A DNA stretch of 64,000 nt from Novispirillum itersonii (lineage in GTDB: Bacteria; Pseudomonadota; Alphaproteobacteria; Rhodospirillales; Rhodospirillaceae), in NCBI RefSeq assembly GCF_014205675.1, contig NZ_JACIIX010000017.1, positions 30,867 through 94,866 on the forward strand, read 5' to 3'. Position 1 is the stretch's first letter. Each line of letters begins with the position of its first letter. The notes under the pieces were generated by a model, which saw only the letters and a list, made by a program, of their open reading frames with translations, did no database searches and was not told where the DNA came from. The position numbers were made by a program, and so were the translations under genes. Positions 7,801 to 17,900 of the stretch are shown piece by piece.

Positions 7801-9896
7801 CACCAGTACGCCTTGATCCGCAGGCCCAGTTCACGGCCATCACCATCCTCGGCAATGATCCCGACCGGGGTTGCCGCCGCGCGGCTGTAAACGTTCTCGT
7901 CAAACAGGTTGCTGCCCCACAGCGCCACGTCGACCCCGGCGAAGCGGTAGCCGATCTCGGCATCCGCCAGCAGAGACGCCCCCTGCCGCGCCACGTTCAG
8001 GCTGTCAAAATAGAACGGCCCGGACCCGTTCAGGCTGGCCTGACCGAACCATCCGGCTTCAGCGTCATAGCGCACGCCGAGCCCGTAGGTGACTGACGCC
8101 GCCATCGGCAGGGTCCGGCCGGACAGATCGGTGCTGACCAGCGCCGCCCCCTGCTGGACCATGGCCCGGTACTCGGTGGCCTCGGCATGCTGCCAGCCGC
8201 CGGAGGCGAACACCGACCAGTTGCCGTCAAGCCGGGCCTCGGCGGACGCCTCCATCCCGTAGATCTCCGCCCGGGCAGCATTGCTGACCCGCTGGGTTCC
8301 GCCCGGCACCAGATCAAAAATCTGCTTGTCGCGGGTGGTGGTGTGGAACAGGGCAAGGCGGGTGTTCAGCCGGTCTTCCCAGAAGCGGTTTTTCAGCCCC
8401 ACTTCCGCCGTCCAGCTGGATTCCGCGTCATAGGTGAAGCCTTCCGCGGTTCCGGCGCTGCCATAGTTGTAACCGCCCGGCAGATAGCCCCGGGCATAGG
8501 ATCCGTACAGCAGGCTACTGTCTGTCACATCAAACGACAGGCTGGCCCGGGGCAACAGGGTGACGCTGTCACGGCTGCCGTCAAAGGTGGTGCGCCCGGT
8601 GGCCGTGGCATAGGTCTGGTGCCCGTCCTGCCCCAGCCACTCCACCCGGCTGCCGAGACCGGCGCGCAGGCGGTCGGTCAGCCCGATCTCCACCTGCCCG
8701 AAGGCGGCAGCCCCGGTCTGATCAATGGTGGTGGTCCGGCGGGTGGCGGCGGTGCCGGTGGTGAACTCCAGATCGGTCCATTCCCGGAAGGTATACAGCC
8801 CGCCCAGCCAGCGGACCCGCGCCTGCGGATCGGCGGTCGCCAGCCGGAGTTCCTGCGACACCGCATCATCGGTATGCGACAGGGTGTTGCGCAGCGCCTG
8901 AACGGACCAGCCATCCAGATCCATCAGGAAATCGCGGCTGTAATGGGTCCAGCCGGTGACGGAGGTCAGCTCCAGATCCCCGGCCTGATGCACCACCTTG
9001 GCCGACTGCACCGCCGTCAGCGTCCGGTCCCAGGACTCCGTGTTGTAATTGGTCTCATAGCGCGGGGTGGTGAAAGCCCCGGTGATGTAACGCATCCGCT
9101 GTTTGCCCTGTTCGCCGCGTTCCACCACGCTCTTCAAGGTCACCTCTGTATCATCGCCGACAAAGGCGGAGACCCCGCCGGACAGGGTCCAGCGGTCCAG
9201 ATCGCCACCGGTGGAACTGCCGTCCCAGCGGTTGCGGTGAACGCCGTCGGTGGTCTCCCCGCGCACCGCCAGCGATGCGGCGACATCACCGGTCACCGGA
9301 CCGGACACCTGCCCGGAGGCAACGGTGGTCGGCGACCAGCCGGTGGCACCGTCGCGGAAACCGACCGAGGCCTCCGCCTGCGCCCGCAGGGTCCGCGAGG
9401 GCTCCCCGGTGATCACCTTGATCGCCCCGGCCTCGGTGTTGCGGCCATACAGGGTGCCCTGCGGCCCCTTCAGCACCTCCATGGAGGCGGTGTCAAACAG
9501 CCGGGGGGCCTGCGATGCCCCGTGCGGCAGGGCGACATCGTTGACGAAATACCCGACCGGATCCTGCAAGGCGGTGTTGGCGGCGGTCATCCCCCGGATC
9601 ACCACCCGGCTCTGCACCGTGGACTGTTCGATCTGCACATTGGGGGTCACCTTGGCAACGGCGGCCAGACTGTCCCACAGCGGCGTCCCCAGCGTGTCCC
9701 CCCGCAGGACCGAGACCGAGGCGGGAAGATCCTGCTCGTCTTCCTTCCACTGCCGGGCCTCGACCGTCAGCGGGGCCAGCGTCACGCTGCCCGGCTGGGC
9801 CGGGGCGGTCTGGGCCGCCGCCCGGACGGGCATCATCAGCAACGGACCCAACGAAGCGGAGAGCACCAGTGCCCCCCGCATGGATAACCGGACCAT
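7800..9896 (-). CDS. TonB-dependent siderophore receptor, FyuA-like
   Basis: Outer-membrane receptor of 698 residues, the size of FyuA-type receptors. It has a signal peptide (MVRLSMRGALVLSAS with AAAQ cleavage region), a TonB-box region near LTVEA, a plug domain with VVIRGM and the hallmark MEVLKGPQGTLYGRN, and a 22-strand-type barrel ending GRELGLRIKAYW with the terminal aromatic residue. Barrel segments such as VSNAARAEIYGME and GPFYFDSLN align by eye with the FyuA/pesticin receptor family. The ATG at 9896 is preceded by AGGAGG at 8-nt spacing. It is the third gene of the Fur-box-headed leftward operon and is the first of two FyuA-like receptors in the window, implying uptake of a second ferric ligand or a modified form. 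Confidence 0.93.
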   Translation of the reverse strand: MVRLSMRGALVLSASLGPLLMMPVRAAAQTAPAQPGSVTLAPLTVEARQWKEDEQDLPASVSVLRGDTLGTPLWDSLAAVAKVTPNVQIEQSTVQSRVVIRGMTAANTALQDPVGYFVNDVALPHGASQAPRLFDTASMEVLKGPQGTLYGRNTEAGAIKVITGEPSRTLRAQAEASVGFRDGATGWSPTTVASGQVSGPVTGDVAASLAVRGETTDGVHRNRWDGSSTGGDLDRWTLSGGVSAFVGDDTEVTLKSVVERGEQGKQRMRYITGAFTTPRYETNYNTESWDRTLTAVQSAKVVHQAGDLELTSVTGWTHYSRDFLMDLDGWSVQALRNTLSHTDDAVSQELRLATADPQARVRWLGGLYTFREWTDLEFTTGTAATRRTTTIDQTGAAAFGQVEIGLTDRLRAGLGSRVEWLGQDGHQTYATATGRTTFDGSRDSVTLLPRASLSFDVTDSSLLYGSYARGYLPGGYNYGSAGTAEGFTYDAESSWTAEVGLKNRFWEDRLNTRLALFHTTTRDKQIFDLVPGGTQRVSNAARAEIYGMEASAEARLDGNWSVFASGGWQHAEATEYRAMVQQGAALVSTDLSGRTLPMAASVTYGLGVRYDAEAGWFGQASLNGSGPFYFDSLNVARQGASLLADAEIGYRFAGVDVALWGSNLFDENVYSRAAATPVGIIAEDGDGRELGLRIKAYW

Positions 9897-9987
9897 CAGC
9901 AATACCTCCTGCCTGTCTCCGTCTGAACTGTCCGCCCAGTATCGGAAACCGGTCAGGCCGCCGCTCTCAGATGGCGCACGAAAACCA

Positions 9988-11226
9988 TCACCCGGCGAAC
10001 AGGCGGGAGCGGAGCGTCAGCACCGCAATCAGCAGCATCAGCAGGGCCGCCGCCACAAACGGGGCCTCCGGCATGATCTGATGCAGCATCGCCCCGGTCA
10101 CCGGACCGGCCGCCAGCCCCAGCCCCTGCCCGATGGCATTCAGCCCCGCCGCCCGCGCCTGCGCCGCCGCTCCGGCCCGCAGGCTGAGACCCGCCAGATT
10201 GCCGGGAATCAACAGGCCCAGCATCGCCCCCAGACCGGCCATCCCCACCATCAGCACCGGCAGCGACGGCGCTACCGCCACTCCGGCCAGAAACAGCGCC
10301 GCCCCCAGCGCCCCCACCCGGACCAGCAGCAGCGGCGCACAGCGCAGACGGCGGACAATCCCGCCCTGCGTCACCACCATCGCCAGCATCGTCACCATCA
10401 TGGCACCGCCACTGTGCTGCACCGCCTGATCCAGCGGCAGCCCGAACCCGTCGTGCAGGCGCAGCGCCATCACCTGCTGCAACAGGCTGTAGGCCCCCAA
10501 CCCGAGAAAGGTGATCAGCAGAAACGGCCAGAGGGCCGCCAGCCGCAGCGGCCCACCGCTGTCAGCCCCGGACAGGACCCGGCGTGGCGGTTCCGGCAAC
10601 AGGACCGTCAGGGCCAGAAGGGCCACCGCCTGCATCCCGGCGATCAGCAGCAGGGCGGTTCCCGCCCCCGCCGCGCCGAAGCCCCAGGACAGGGCCCCGC
10701 CCGCGATGGTTCCCGCCCCGAAGGCGGCCCCCATCACCCCCATACCTCCGGCCCGGTTGCGTTCCGGGGTACAGTCGGCCAGAAAAGCCTGCGCCCCCGG
10801 CATCAGGCCTGCGGTCAGCACCGCCTGCACCAGCCGGGCTGACAGCAGCAGCGTAAACGCCAGCTCCACCGGCAGCAGACCGGTCCCCCGCCCGGTCAGA
10901 ACCCCATAGAACACCAGCGCGAAGGCCGCCGCCGCGATCAGACCGGTAATCAGGGCCGGGCGGCGGCCATGGCGGTCACACAGAATTCCCCAGACCGGCC
11001 CGGCGGCGGTCAGCAGCAGGGCGGCGGCCCCGATGAGCCAGCCGGTGCGCAGATCGCCGAACCCCATCTGCCGCCCCAGCGGCGGCAGGACCATCAGGGC
11101 ATAGGAATGACCGACCGCATTGGTCATCAGCGCCGCCACCAGCACGGCAAAAGCCCGGCGGGGCACCGCCGGTCCCCCGGCAGGCGGCACAACGGCGTGC
11201 AGGCCGGAGGAAGAAGACTCTGTCAT
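9988..11226 (-). CDS. MFS transporter, drug/siderophore exporter type
   Basis: A 412-residue major facilitator protein. Motif A appears as GILCDRHGRRPAL between helices 2 and 3, and a helix-4 arginine lies in SARLVQAVLTAGLMPGAQAF, a pattern of Bcr/CflA-like drug and metabolite exporters. The ATG at 11226 has a GAGG-type ribosome-binding site; longer in-frame starts up to 11370 are not needed. It sits between the AraC regulator and the FyuA-like receptor in a leftward operon, with 91 bp before the receptor gene on one side and 155 bp to the regulator gene on the other. Siderophore export is plausible but unproven. Confidence 0.82.
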   Translation of the reverse strand: MTESSSSGLHAVVPPAGGPAVPRRAFAVLVAALMTNAVGHSYALMVLPPLGRQMGFGDLRTGWLIGAAALLLTAAGPVWGILCDRHGRRPALITGLIAAAAFALVFYGVLTGRGTGLLPVELAFTLLLSARLVQAVLTAGLMPGAQAFLADCTPERNRAGGMGVMGAAFGAGTIAGGALSWGFGAAGAGTALLLIAGMQAVALLALTVLLPEPPRRVLSGADSGGPLRLAALWPFLLITFLGLGAYSLLQQVMALRLHDGFGLPLDQAVQHSGGAMMVTMLAMVVTQGGIVRRLRCAPLLLVRVGALGAALFLAGVAVAPSLPVLMVGMAGLGAMLGLLIPGNLAGLSLRAGAAAQARAAGLNAIGQGLGLAAGPVTGAMLHQIMPEAPFVAAALLMLLIAVLTLRSRLFAG

Positions 11227-11381
11227 GACAAAACCTCGGAGAATTTCAGGGGCAGACCGTGGCAACACGGCCTGCATCGGGTCCTCTGGACAGGGAACGC
11301 TACGCCCGGGCAACGTGTTCCCGCCATCACGGCGCGAACATGGATCATCACTCACAGAACCGTGTGGCAAGGCGCAGCGGC

Positions 11382-12311
11382 TTATCCCTGCCCGCGCCGG
11401 TAATCCCCCGGGCAGCAGCCATGCATCTGCCGGAACAGCGAAGCAAAATGGCTGGAACTGCTGAACCCGCAGAGGAAGGCAATCTCGGTGACGCTGTACC
11501 GTCCTTCCGCCAGATAGCGGCAGGCCAGCTCCAGCCGATAGGTGCGCAGCCAGCCGAAAACCGTGGTGCCATGCAGCCTGCGGAAACAGCGGTTCAGGCG
11601 GGTGTGGCTCATCCCCGCCTCGCGGGCCAGCTCCTCCAGCGACGGCGGATCCTCCAGCCGGGACACCAGCAGATCCATCGCCCGCGCCACCCCGCGCTGT
11701 TCATCCCGCCCCAGAATCCCCCCTGTATCCTCAACCGCCGGGGCCGGGTCCAGCCAGCGGGCCAGCAGGCCAAGGGCATGGCTTTCCGCCTGAAGACGCT
11801 CCAGCGGGCGGAGCAGCGGATTGTCGGTCAGGGCGGCCAGACCGGCGGCGGCATCGGGACTGCGGCCCAGCCGCAGGGCCCGGGTTCCGCCGGTCTCCAC
11901 CGTTGTTTCCAGCAGGCCATGCAGACGGCTGGCATCGAATTTCAGGGCCAGCATCTGCCCGCCGCTGCGGGCCGGGGTCAGACGGTCCATCGACAGGTCA
12001 GCGGTCTGGAACAGCCAGACATCGCCTGGCCGGATCTCATGGCGCGGGGCCTCTCCCCCCAGTCCGAACAGACTGCCGCCGGACAGGCCGAAGCCCAGAA
12101 CGCAGGTCGGCCCCTCATGCTCGATCCGGCTGCGGAAATCCTCTGTCAGGGCGCAGCGGCTGTGCGTGACGGTCATTCCCGCCGCAATCCGCGCCGTCCG
12201 GAACCGGGCCTGCCCGGACACCTGCGGCAGACAGTTGTCCTGCCATCCGCCGCCCGCTGGCAGAAACTCCCGCAGGCGGCTGGCATCAACATGGCAGGCA
12301 GGGGACGGCAT
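11382..12311 (-). CDS. AraC family regulator, PchR/YbtA-like
   Basis: Transcription activator of 309 residues. The C-terminal third has the two AraC helix-turn-helix motifs: LEELAREAGMSHTRLNRCFRRLHG followed by YSVTEIAFLCGFSSSSHFASLFRQMHG. The N-terminal part resembles the siderophore-sensing domain of PchR/YbtA proteins, which bind the ferric siderophore and activate receptor and synthesis genes. The ATG at 12311 has GGAGGG at 6-nt spacing. A near-consensus Fur box lies 20 bp upstream, so expression should be iron-repressed. It heads the leftward operon of MFS, receptor, methyltransferase and second MFS genes. It differs clearly from the second AraC protein encoded at 33077-34090. Confidence 0.9.
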   Translation of the reverse strand: MPSPACHVDASRLREFLPAGGGWQDNCLPQVSGQARFRTARIAAGMTVTHSRCALTEDFRSRIEHEGPTCVLGFGLSGGSLFGLGGEAPRHEIRPGDVWLFQTADLSMDRLTPARSGGQMLALKFDASRLHGLLETTVETGGTRALRLGRSPDAAAGLAALTDNPLLRPLERLQAESHALGLLARWLDPAPAVEDTGGILGRDEQRGVARAMDLLVSRLEDPPSLEELAREAGMSHTRLNRCFRRLHGTTVFGWLRTYRLELACRYLAEGRYSVTEIAFLCGFSSSSHFASLFRQMHGCCPGDYRRGQG

Positions 12312-12330
12312 CGGGGACCCTCCGTTCCGA

Positions 12331-12349
12331 CATAATGATTATGATTATT
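12331..12349. promoter_or_regulatory. Fur box
   Basis: CATAATGATTATGATTATT matches the classical 19-bp Fur consensus GATAATGATAATCATTATC at 15 of 19 positions by direct comparison. It is 20 bp upstream of the AraC regulator ATG, where Fur binding would block transcription. It is the clearest iron-control element in the window. Confidence 0.75.
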
Positions 12350-12373
12350 AATTGCACTATGTCGACGGACGGA

Positions 12374-12958
12374 TCAACCGGAAAACGGACCGGCACCCAA
12401 AACAGACAGCCCTGCCCCCGATGACCACCGGGCAATCTGACGGGCGATGGAAAGGGCCACCAGAGCCTGAAAGACCTGCGCCCCATGCGCTGGTACCGGT
12501 GTATTGCGGTTCCTCAGCCGGGTCGCCTCCTCCAGATCCGGGGCGGCAGCGATGATTCTGGCAACCGCGTCCAGATTCACCTGTATCGCTGCGGCACTGT
12601 CGCGCAGCGCGTCCACCTGCGCCAGCACTCCGGACTTCACTCACGCTAAATTCAGCATGGCGTCGGGGGTGGGGGCGCTTTTGTCGGTACGGGTGCGGAT
12701 CATCTCCGGCAGGATGCCGGTCATCGCCGCACGATAAGGCTGACGGACAAAGCCATCCGCCACAAAGCGTTCCAGCGGCAGGGAAAGAATAAAATCAACG
12801 ATCCGCCGGTCCAGCAGAGGGGCGGAATAGGCCACGCCATAACGGGCGGCGATGGTCGACCGGCAGTCGTTGCGGCCAACGACATAGCTTTTGACAAACA
12901 TTTCCGCCCGATCCTGCGGGTGGCCGGAAATCCAGCACCGCCAGCGCCGCCGGTCCAT
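12374..12958 (-). pseudogene. Remnant of an asparagine-synthase-like gene, N-terminally truncated with an in-frame stop
   Basis: Reading leftward, 12958-12644 encodes a segment typical of the asparagine synthase C-terminal domain: VAYSAPLLDRRIVDFILSLP, then DGFVRQPYRAAMTGILPEMI and RTRTDKSA. The frame is then interrupted by a TGA at 12641-12643, but the very next codons in the same frame continue as VKSGVLAQVDALRDSAAA and run to 12374. Nothing recognisable of the glutaminase domain or the ATP-binding loop lies upstream, where the phosphopantetheinyl transferase gene begins. It therefore looks like a decayed 3' part of a larger gene, such as a transposed or superseded asparagine synthase or lasso-peptide-type cyclase. 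A sequencing error at the stop cannot be excluded, but the missing N-terminus stands either way. Confidence 0.6.
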
Positions 12959-13045
12959 CGGCCCGGACGGCCAGCCGGGGGGACAGTCCGGGGGCGGTCA
13001 GCGCCGCCGCCATGACATGCGCGCTGGCGGGGGCGGCATCGCCCC

Positions 13046-13876
13046 CTACAGATTGATGCGGGATTTCCCGGGCGATGAGAGGGTCGAGCGGGTGTTGCAC
13101 GGAGGCGTTTTCAGCAAAACCGCAACCGGTATCTCCACGACCACGGGAGGAGGGGCTCGATCACCGACCGTCACCATCGCCGCAACCGGCCCGGCAGCGG
13201 TCTGCCACTGCCAGACCCGGACAGCAACCCCCAGACAGGCCGGACCGGATTGCCGGAGCACCCGGCCCTCCGCCGGATGACCGGACAGGGCTGTCGGCGG
13301 CTGCATCGAAAACGTCTCCAGCCCCAGCGCCAGCCCCTGCCCTGCTGCTTTGACAAAGGCCTCCTTCAACGTCCAGATCTGTAAGAATGCCTGTAACGGT
13401 AAGGGCTGCCTGCGGATCCAGACCGCCTCTTCCGCCGCAAAAAAGGACGCGGCCAGATCCTCCGGGACCGGACGGGACAGCGACTCAAGATCGAAGCCGA
13501 CGGCCACCGTCCCGGCTTCCGGCTCTCCCCGGCCCCAGACCGCACAGCCCACAGCTCCCGCCGTATGGCTGATATTGAAATCAACCACCATTCCCGGCAT
13601 CAGCAGGCACGGTTTTCCATACTCTCCGGAGACCCCGAACCGGAGGGCCTGCGGAGAACAGCGGCACCGCAGCGCCAGCAGGATCCGCTTCAGGGCATGG
13701 GCAACCGTATATTCCCGCCGGTTGCCGGGCCGGAGGAACCGGTCAGCCCGGGCCTGCTCCTGCGGCGACAACAGCAGGCGGCAGGCCTGTTCCTCCGGCT
13801 CCGACAGAGGATCCAGAGGAACCACAACCGCCACAGGAGCAGACCCGGAGAGGCCAGACAGGCAACACCCGGTCAT
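13046..13876 (-). CDS. 4'-phosphopantetheinyl transferase, Sfp type
   Basis: Transfers phosphopantetheine from CoA to the carrier-protein serines of the NRPS/PKS proteins encoded around it. The 276-residue length fits the Sfp/Gsp/EntD class. Visible motifs are FNISHT (100-105), VGFDLES (126-132, the Mg-binding acid pair) and WTLKEAFVKAAGQGL (168-182, the catalytic Glu/Lys signature). The ATG at 13876 is preceded by a GGGGGAT element. The last 20 or so residues after VAVLLK look unlike the family, and the gene runs up to the broken asparagine-synthase-like remnant, so its 3' end may have been reshaped by a deletion. It is the last intact gene of the leftward biosynthetic operon, 65 nt downstream of the monooxygenase gene. 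Confidence 0.92.
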   Translation of the reverse strand: MTGCCLSGLSGSAPVAVVVPLDPLSEPEEQACRLLLSPQEQARADRFLRPGNRREYTVAHALKRILLALRCRCSPQALRFGVSGEYGKPCLLMPGMVVDFNISHTAGAVGCAVWGRGEPEAGTVAVGFDLESLSRPVPEDLAASFFAAEEAVWIRRQPLPLQAFLQIWTLKEAFVKAAGQGLALGLETFSMQPPTALSGHPAEGRVLRQSGPACLGVAVRVWQWQTAAGPVAAMVTVGDRAPPPVVVEIPVAVLLKTPPCNTRSTLSSPGKSRINL

Positions 13877-13941
13877 CCCATATCCCCCATGACAGACATC
13901 CAGCCTCCCGGCCCGCCCAGCGTCCCGGCACCTCTGGCGGA

Positions 13942-14958
13942 TCAGGCCGGAACCGCCTCCCGCACCAGCGCGAGACAGGCGGCAACCTCGGCAAATTCCG
14001 CCGGATCCGGCGGCAGGTCGAGGATGATGGCATCAACGCCCCGCTCAATATGGCCGATCAGGATGTCGGCAATCCGCTGGCGTGATCCGACCAGCCACGG
14101 GCAATCCGCCCGCAACTGCCGGAACGGTTCCAGCCAGTATTCCGGATGCGTCCCTTTGGCCAGCGTCGCTTCATACATCTTTTTCTTCCAGACCGAGTCC
14201 GAGCTTTCCATCATGAAATCAAGCAGGCCTTCCCGCTCAGGGTCCGCCGGGAAGCGGGCCCGCGCGGCGGCCCAGGCAGCGGCCTCCGTCGTCCGGGACA
14301 CCATACCCAGATGCACACCGATCCCCCCCGGCGGGGCCGTCGGCAGGCCATCAGCCAGATCCGGGGCCAGCATTCTCAGGCGCATGGCCTGCACCAGATC
14401 CGCCGTCTCCCCCGCCACGGCGGAATGGCCGGACACCAGAAACGCCGGGTGCAGGGCCGGGGGAAGCGCCGGGGACAGCACCGCCTGTGACAGATGGTAA
14501 TAATCCCCATGAAAATCGGTCATCCGGGCATCCGTCAGCAGGCTTTGCATCACCTGCACGTATTCCTTCAGCCGGGCATAGAGAGCGTCATGGTCCAGCG
14601 GATCATGCAGGACCTCGCGGTCACGCAGCGATGCCCCGGCAATCAGGTTCAGAATGGTGCGCCGCCCATACATATAGGCAAAGGACGACACCATTTTGGC
14701 GGCGGTAAAGGGATGCATGTACACCGGATTAAGGGCAACAATCGGCGTCAGCGCCCGTGAGTTCTGAAGCAGATAATGAGCTGCCAGCCACGGGTCGATC
14801 ATCGTTTCATTGGCGGAAAAGCACAGCATTCCGTCGAACCCGGCCCCGTCGCTCATGCGGACCAGAGTCCGGAAATCCTGCCAGTAGGCCGCCGGATCAC
14901 TGGTGCGGGTATTGATGGTATGAAAAGCGATCTGTCGGTTGTTCCAGATGAGCGGCAT
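13942..14958 (-). CDS. Luciferase-like flavin-dependent monooxygenase
   Basis: A 338-residue protein of the bacterial luciferase / alkanesulfonate monooxygenase (SsuD) fold, using reduced FMN and oxygen. The sequence shows the TIM-barrel pattern of the family: AFHTINTRT at strand 1, MSDGAGFDGMLCF, IVALNPVYMHPFTAAKMVSSF, the GRRTILNLIAGA strand and a C-terminal GVDAIILDLPP. A GGGGAGGG ribosome-binding site precedes the ATG, and it starts 36 nt after the NRPS stop codon. Stand-alone monooxygenases of this class are found as tailoring enzymes in NRPS clusters, where they hydroxylate bound or released intermediates. Which atom is oxidised here cannot be inferred from sequence. Confidence 0.82.
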   Translation of the reverse strand: MPLIWNNRQIAFHTINTRTSDPAAYWQDFRTLVRMSDGAGFDGMLCFSANETMIDPWLAAHYLLQNSRALTPIVALNPVYMHPFTAAKMVSSFAYMYGRRTILNLIAGASLRDREVLHDPLDHDALYARLKEYVQVMQSLLTDARMTDFHGDYYHLSQAVLSPALPPALHPAFLVSGHSAVAGETADLVQAMRLRMLAPDLADGLPTAPPGGIGVHLGMVSRTTEAAAWAAARARFPADPEREGLLDFMMESSDSVWKKKMYEATLAKGTHPEYWLEPFRQLRADCPWLVGSRQRIADILIGHIERGVDAIILDLPPDPAEFAEVAACLALVREAVPA

Positions 14959-14994
14959 GGCCTGCCCTCCCCAAAAAATCAGGAATGGAAAATG

Positions 14995-17900
14995 TTACAG
15001 AATGAACTCTTCGACCGGCCCCGCCGGTGGGGCTGACACGGCCTGCGCAGGCGGCGGACCGTCCTCCCGCAGGATCAGGCTGCGGGCCAGAACCGACAGC
15101 ACCGGGGTCTCAAACACCGCCCGGACCGGCAGGCCGTGGCCGGTCTCCCGCCGGACACGGGAAGACAGACGGGCGGCGGCAAGGGAATGTCCGCCAAGAT
15201 CAAAGAAATCGGCGTCCGGCCCCGGTGGCGTCACCCCCAGCACTTCCTCCCACAGGCGCAGCATCAGCGCCTCCTGCCGGGTCAGCGGACGTTGGGAAGC
15301 GGCTTCCCGTTCCGGTGTCCGGCCACCACCGGCTTCCGCAGCCAGCCGCAGGATGGCAGGATAATCAACCTTCCCCGCCGGGCTCCGGGGGATCCGGGGA
15401 ACCGGCAGCAACAGGGCGGGAACAGCAACCGCAGGCAGCCGGGCCTTAAGCCGCATCCGGATCTCCGCCACCGGCAGGGTCCCGGCGATCACCGCAATCA
15501 GGCGGGGGTCTGCGGGGCCCCCGTCTTCCAGCACCACCGCCGCATCCGTCACATCGGGCAGCCCCCGCAGAACCGTCTGCACCTCGTCCAGTTCCAGACG
15601 CTGCCCGCGCAGTTTGATCTGCCGGTCCTGCCGCCCGAGGAGGGTCAGGCTCCCGTCAGCCGCGATCACCCCCCGGTCTCCGGTCAGGAAGACGCGTTGC
15701 CCCTGCCAGTCCCGGAAACGGCTGGCGGTCAGCTCCGGCCGGTTGCGGTATCCCCGGGCGAGGCAGACACCGCCGATGATCACCTGCCCCGGTACCCCGG
15801 CGGGCTGCGGTGTCAGGTCATCCGCCACCACCCACAGCCGGACCCCCGGCAGCGGCCTGCCGACGGTCATCCGGGTCACATCAGGGGGAATCAGGGCTGC
15901 CGTGGCATCTGCCCCGGTTTCCGAGGACCCATAGAGGTTCCACAGCCGGACCCCGGGGATTCTGTCGTGCAGATCCTGCGCCAGAGCGGCGGGAAGAGGC
16001 TCCCCGCTGCTGACCCACAGCCGGACTCCCGCCAGTTGGCCCGGACCGGAAGCGTCCAGCAGGGCCCGCAGCAGGGACGGAACCACCAGCAGGCGGCTGA
16101 CCCGGTTCCCCGCGATCACTCCCGCCAGACGCTCCGGATCCCGTGCGGTCCCGGCGGTGGCAATAATCAACGGAATCCCGTTCAGCACCGGGGCGAAAAG
16201 TTCCGTCAGATAATCGGCAAACTCCACGGCGGTCCGCGCCAGACAGATCTCTCCGTCCTGCCACGGCAGGGCCTCCCCCTGCCACAGCAACCGGTTGTGC
16301 AGAAAATCCGCCGTTGCCTCCACCCCATTGGGAATCCCGGTGGAGCCGGACGTATACACCAGCGCCACCAGCTCATCTCCCGTGACCGGGGCCGCAACGG
16401 CAGGCGCTGCCCCGCCCCTGTCCGCCGCATCCAGACCGGCCACCGTCAGCAGGACAGAAGGGGCCGCATCAGCCAGCAGCAGCGCCCGCCGTTCCGGTGG
16501 CAGGTCAGGCGACAGGGCGAGAAAATGAGCCCCACAGCGCCAGACCGCCAGCAGGGCCGCCACCAAGGCTGGCCCCCGGGGCAGCTCGACGGCAACGGTG
16601 GTCCCCGGGCGGGCTCCGTTTTCCCTCAGCCAACCGGCAATGCGGTGGCTGAGGTCAGACAGCTGGCGGCGGGACAGCCGTTCTGCCCCCTCTTCAGACA
16701 TCAGGGCCATGGCGTCCGGGTTGGCCGCGACGGTGCGGTCAAACCAGCCGATCAGATCCGCCGTGGTGCGGCGCGCTGCCGGACTCACCGGGGCACCGGA
16801 GACCGGACGGGACCGCCCCCCGGGCGGTTGCCCGGATGCCACAACCGGCAGCGTGGCAGCCGCCGCGTCAGGGGTGGCGGCGATCGCCTCCAGCAGAGAG
16901 GTCAGCCCGGCCAGCAGATCGTGGACCTGATCCGCATCCAGCAGGGCACGGCTGTAGACGGCTTTCAGAAGAATCCCGCCGTCCGGGGCCGGAGCGGTTG
17001 CCACATCCAGATCCAGCGCCGTCCGCGCAACGAAGGCCGGTCCACTGGCCACCGTCAGCGGCCCCGCCTGTACCGGCGGGGGCTCCGCAGCTTCCTGCGT
17101 CAGGGTTATGCCATAAAGCGGGTGACGGCTGAGGTCCCGCCATCCGCCCAGCGCCTCGACCACGCCATTGAACGGGGCCAGACCATGGGCCCAGCCATCC
17201 ATGAAGGTCTGACGGGCAACGGCAATCGCCTGAGGCACCGTCGCCACCGCCGACAGATCAAGGTCAAGAACCACCGGGTTGATCATCATCCCCGGCAGAG
17301 CCTCAAGTCCCGGCTGATCCCGCAGGGCAAGGTGGGTGCCGATCACCACCCGCCCGCTGTCGCAGCGGCGGGACAACAACAGGGAAAACCCGGCCAGCAG
17401 GATCACGAACAGAGTGGTGCCCTGCTGTTCCGCCATTGCCGTCAGCGCACGGATCACACCGGCCCGGACAGTATGGCAGACCAGTCCGGCCGCATCATCC
17501 CGTGGCAGGGTCCGGGGGGGCATCCCGGGCAGTTCCGTCGCCCGCGGCAGATCCAGCAGGCGCTGCCGCCACCACCCGGTCTGGCGGACCTTTTCCGCCG
17601 CCACCGCAGGCAGGGCTTCCCAGCGGGCATAATCCAGCGGGGTCAACCGGGGCGGAGCGGTCTCCACGGTCAGGGAGGGCTGATCCGCAAGGGCTGTGCT
17701 GAGATCCTGCACGAACAGAGGCCAGCACCAGCCATCGAACAGGGCGTGATGTACGCTCAGGATCAGCAGGGACCGGTCATCGGCAATCCGGACCAATGCA
17801 AACCGGACCCCGTGACCACGGCCCAGATCAAGGGGCCGGGCCGCCAGATCCTGCCCGAAGGCCTCAACCGCTGCCTCGAGAGGGATCTCATGGCGGACAT

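Noticed and set aside
8187..9887. Long plus-strand frame opposite the FyuA-like receptor
   Set aside because: Antisense shadow; the receptor on the minus strand has signal peptide, plug and barrel motifs.
12795..13100. Separate 101-residue minus-strand gene between the phosphopantetheinyl transferase and the asparagine-synthase-like remnant
   Set aside because: No start signal or family motif, and it overlaps the better-supported remnant in another frame; at most it is more decayed sequence.
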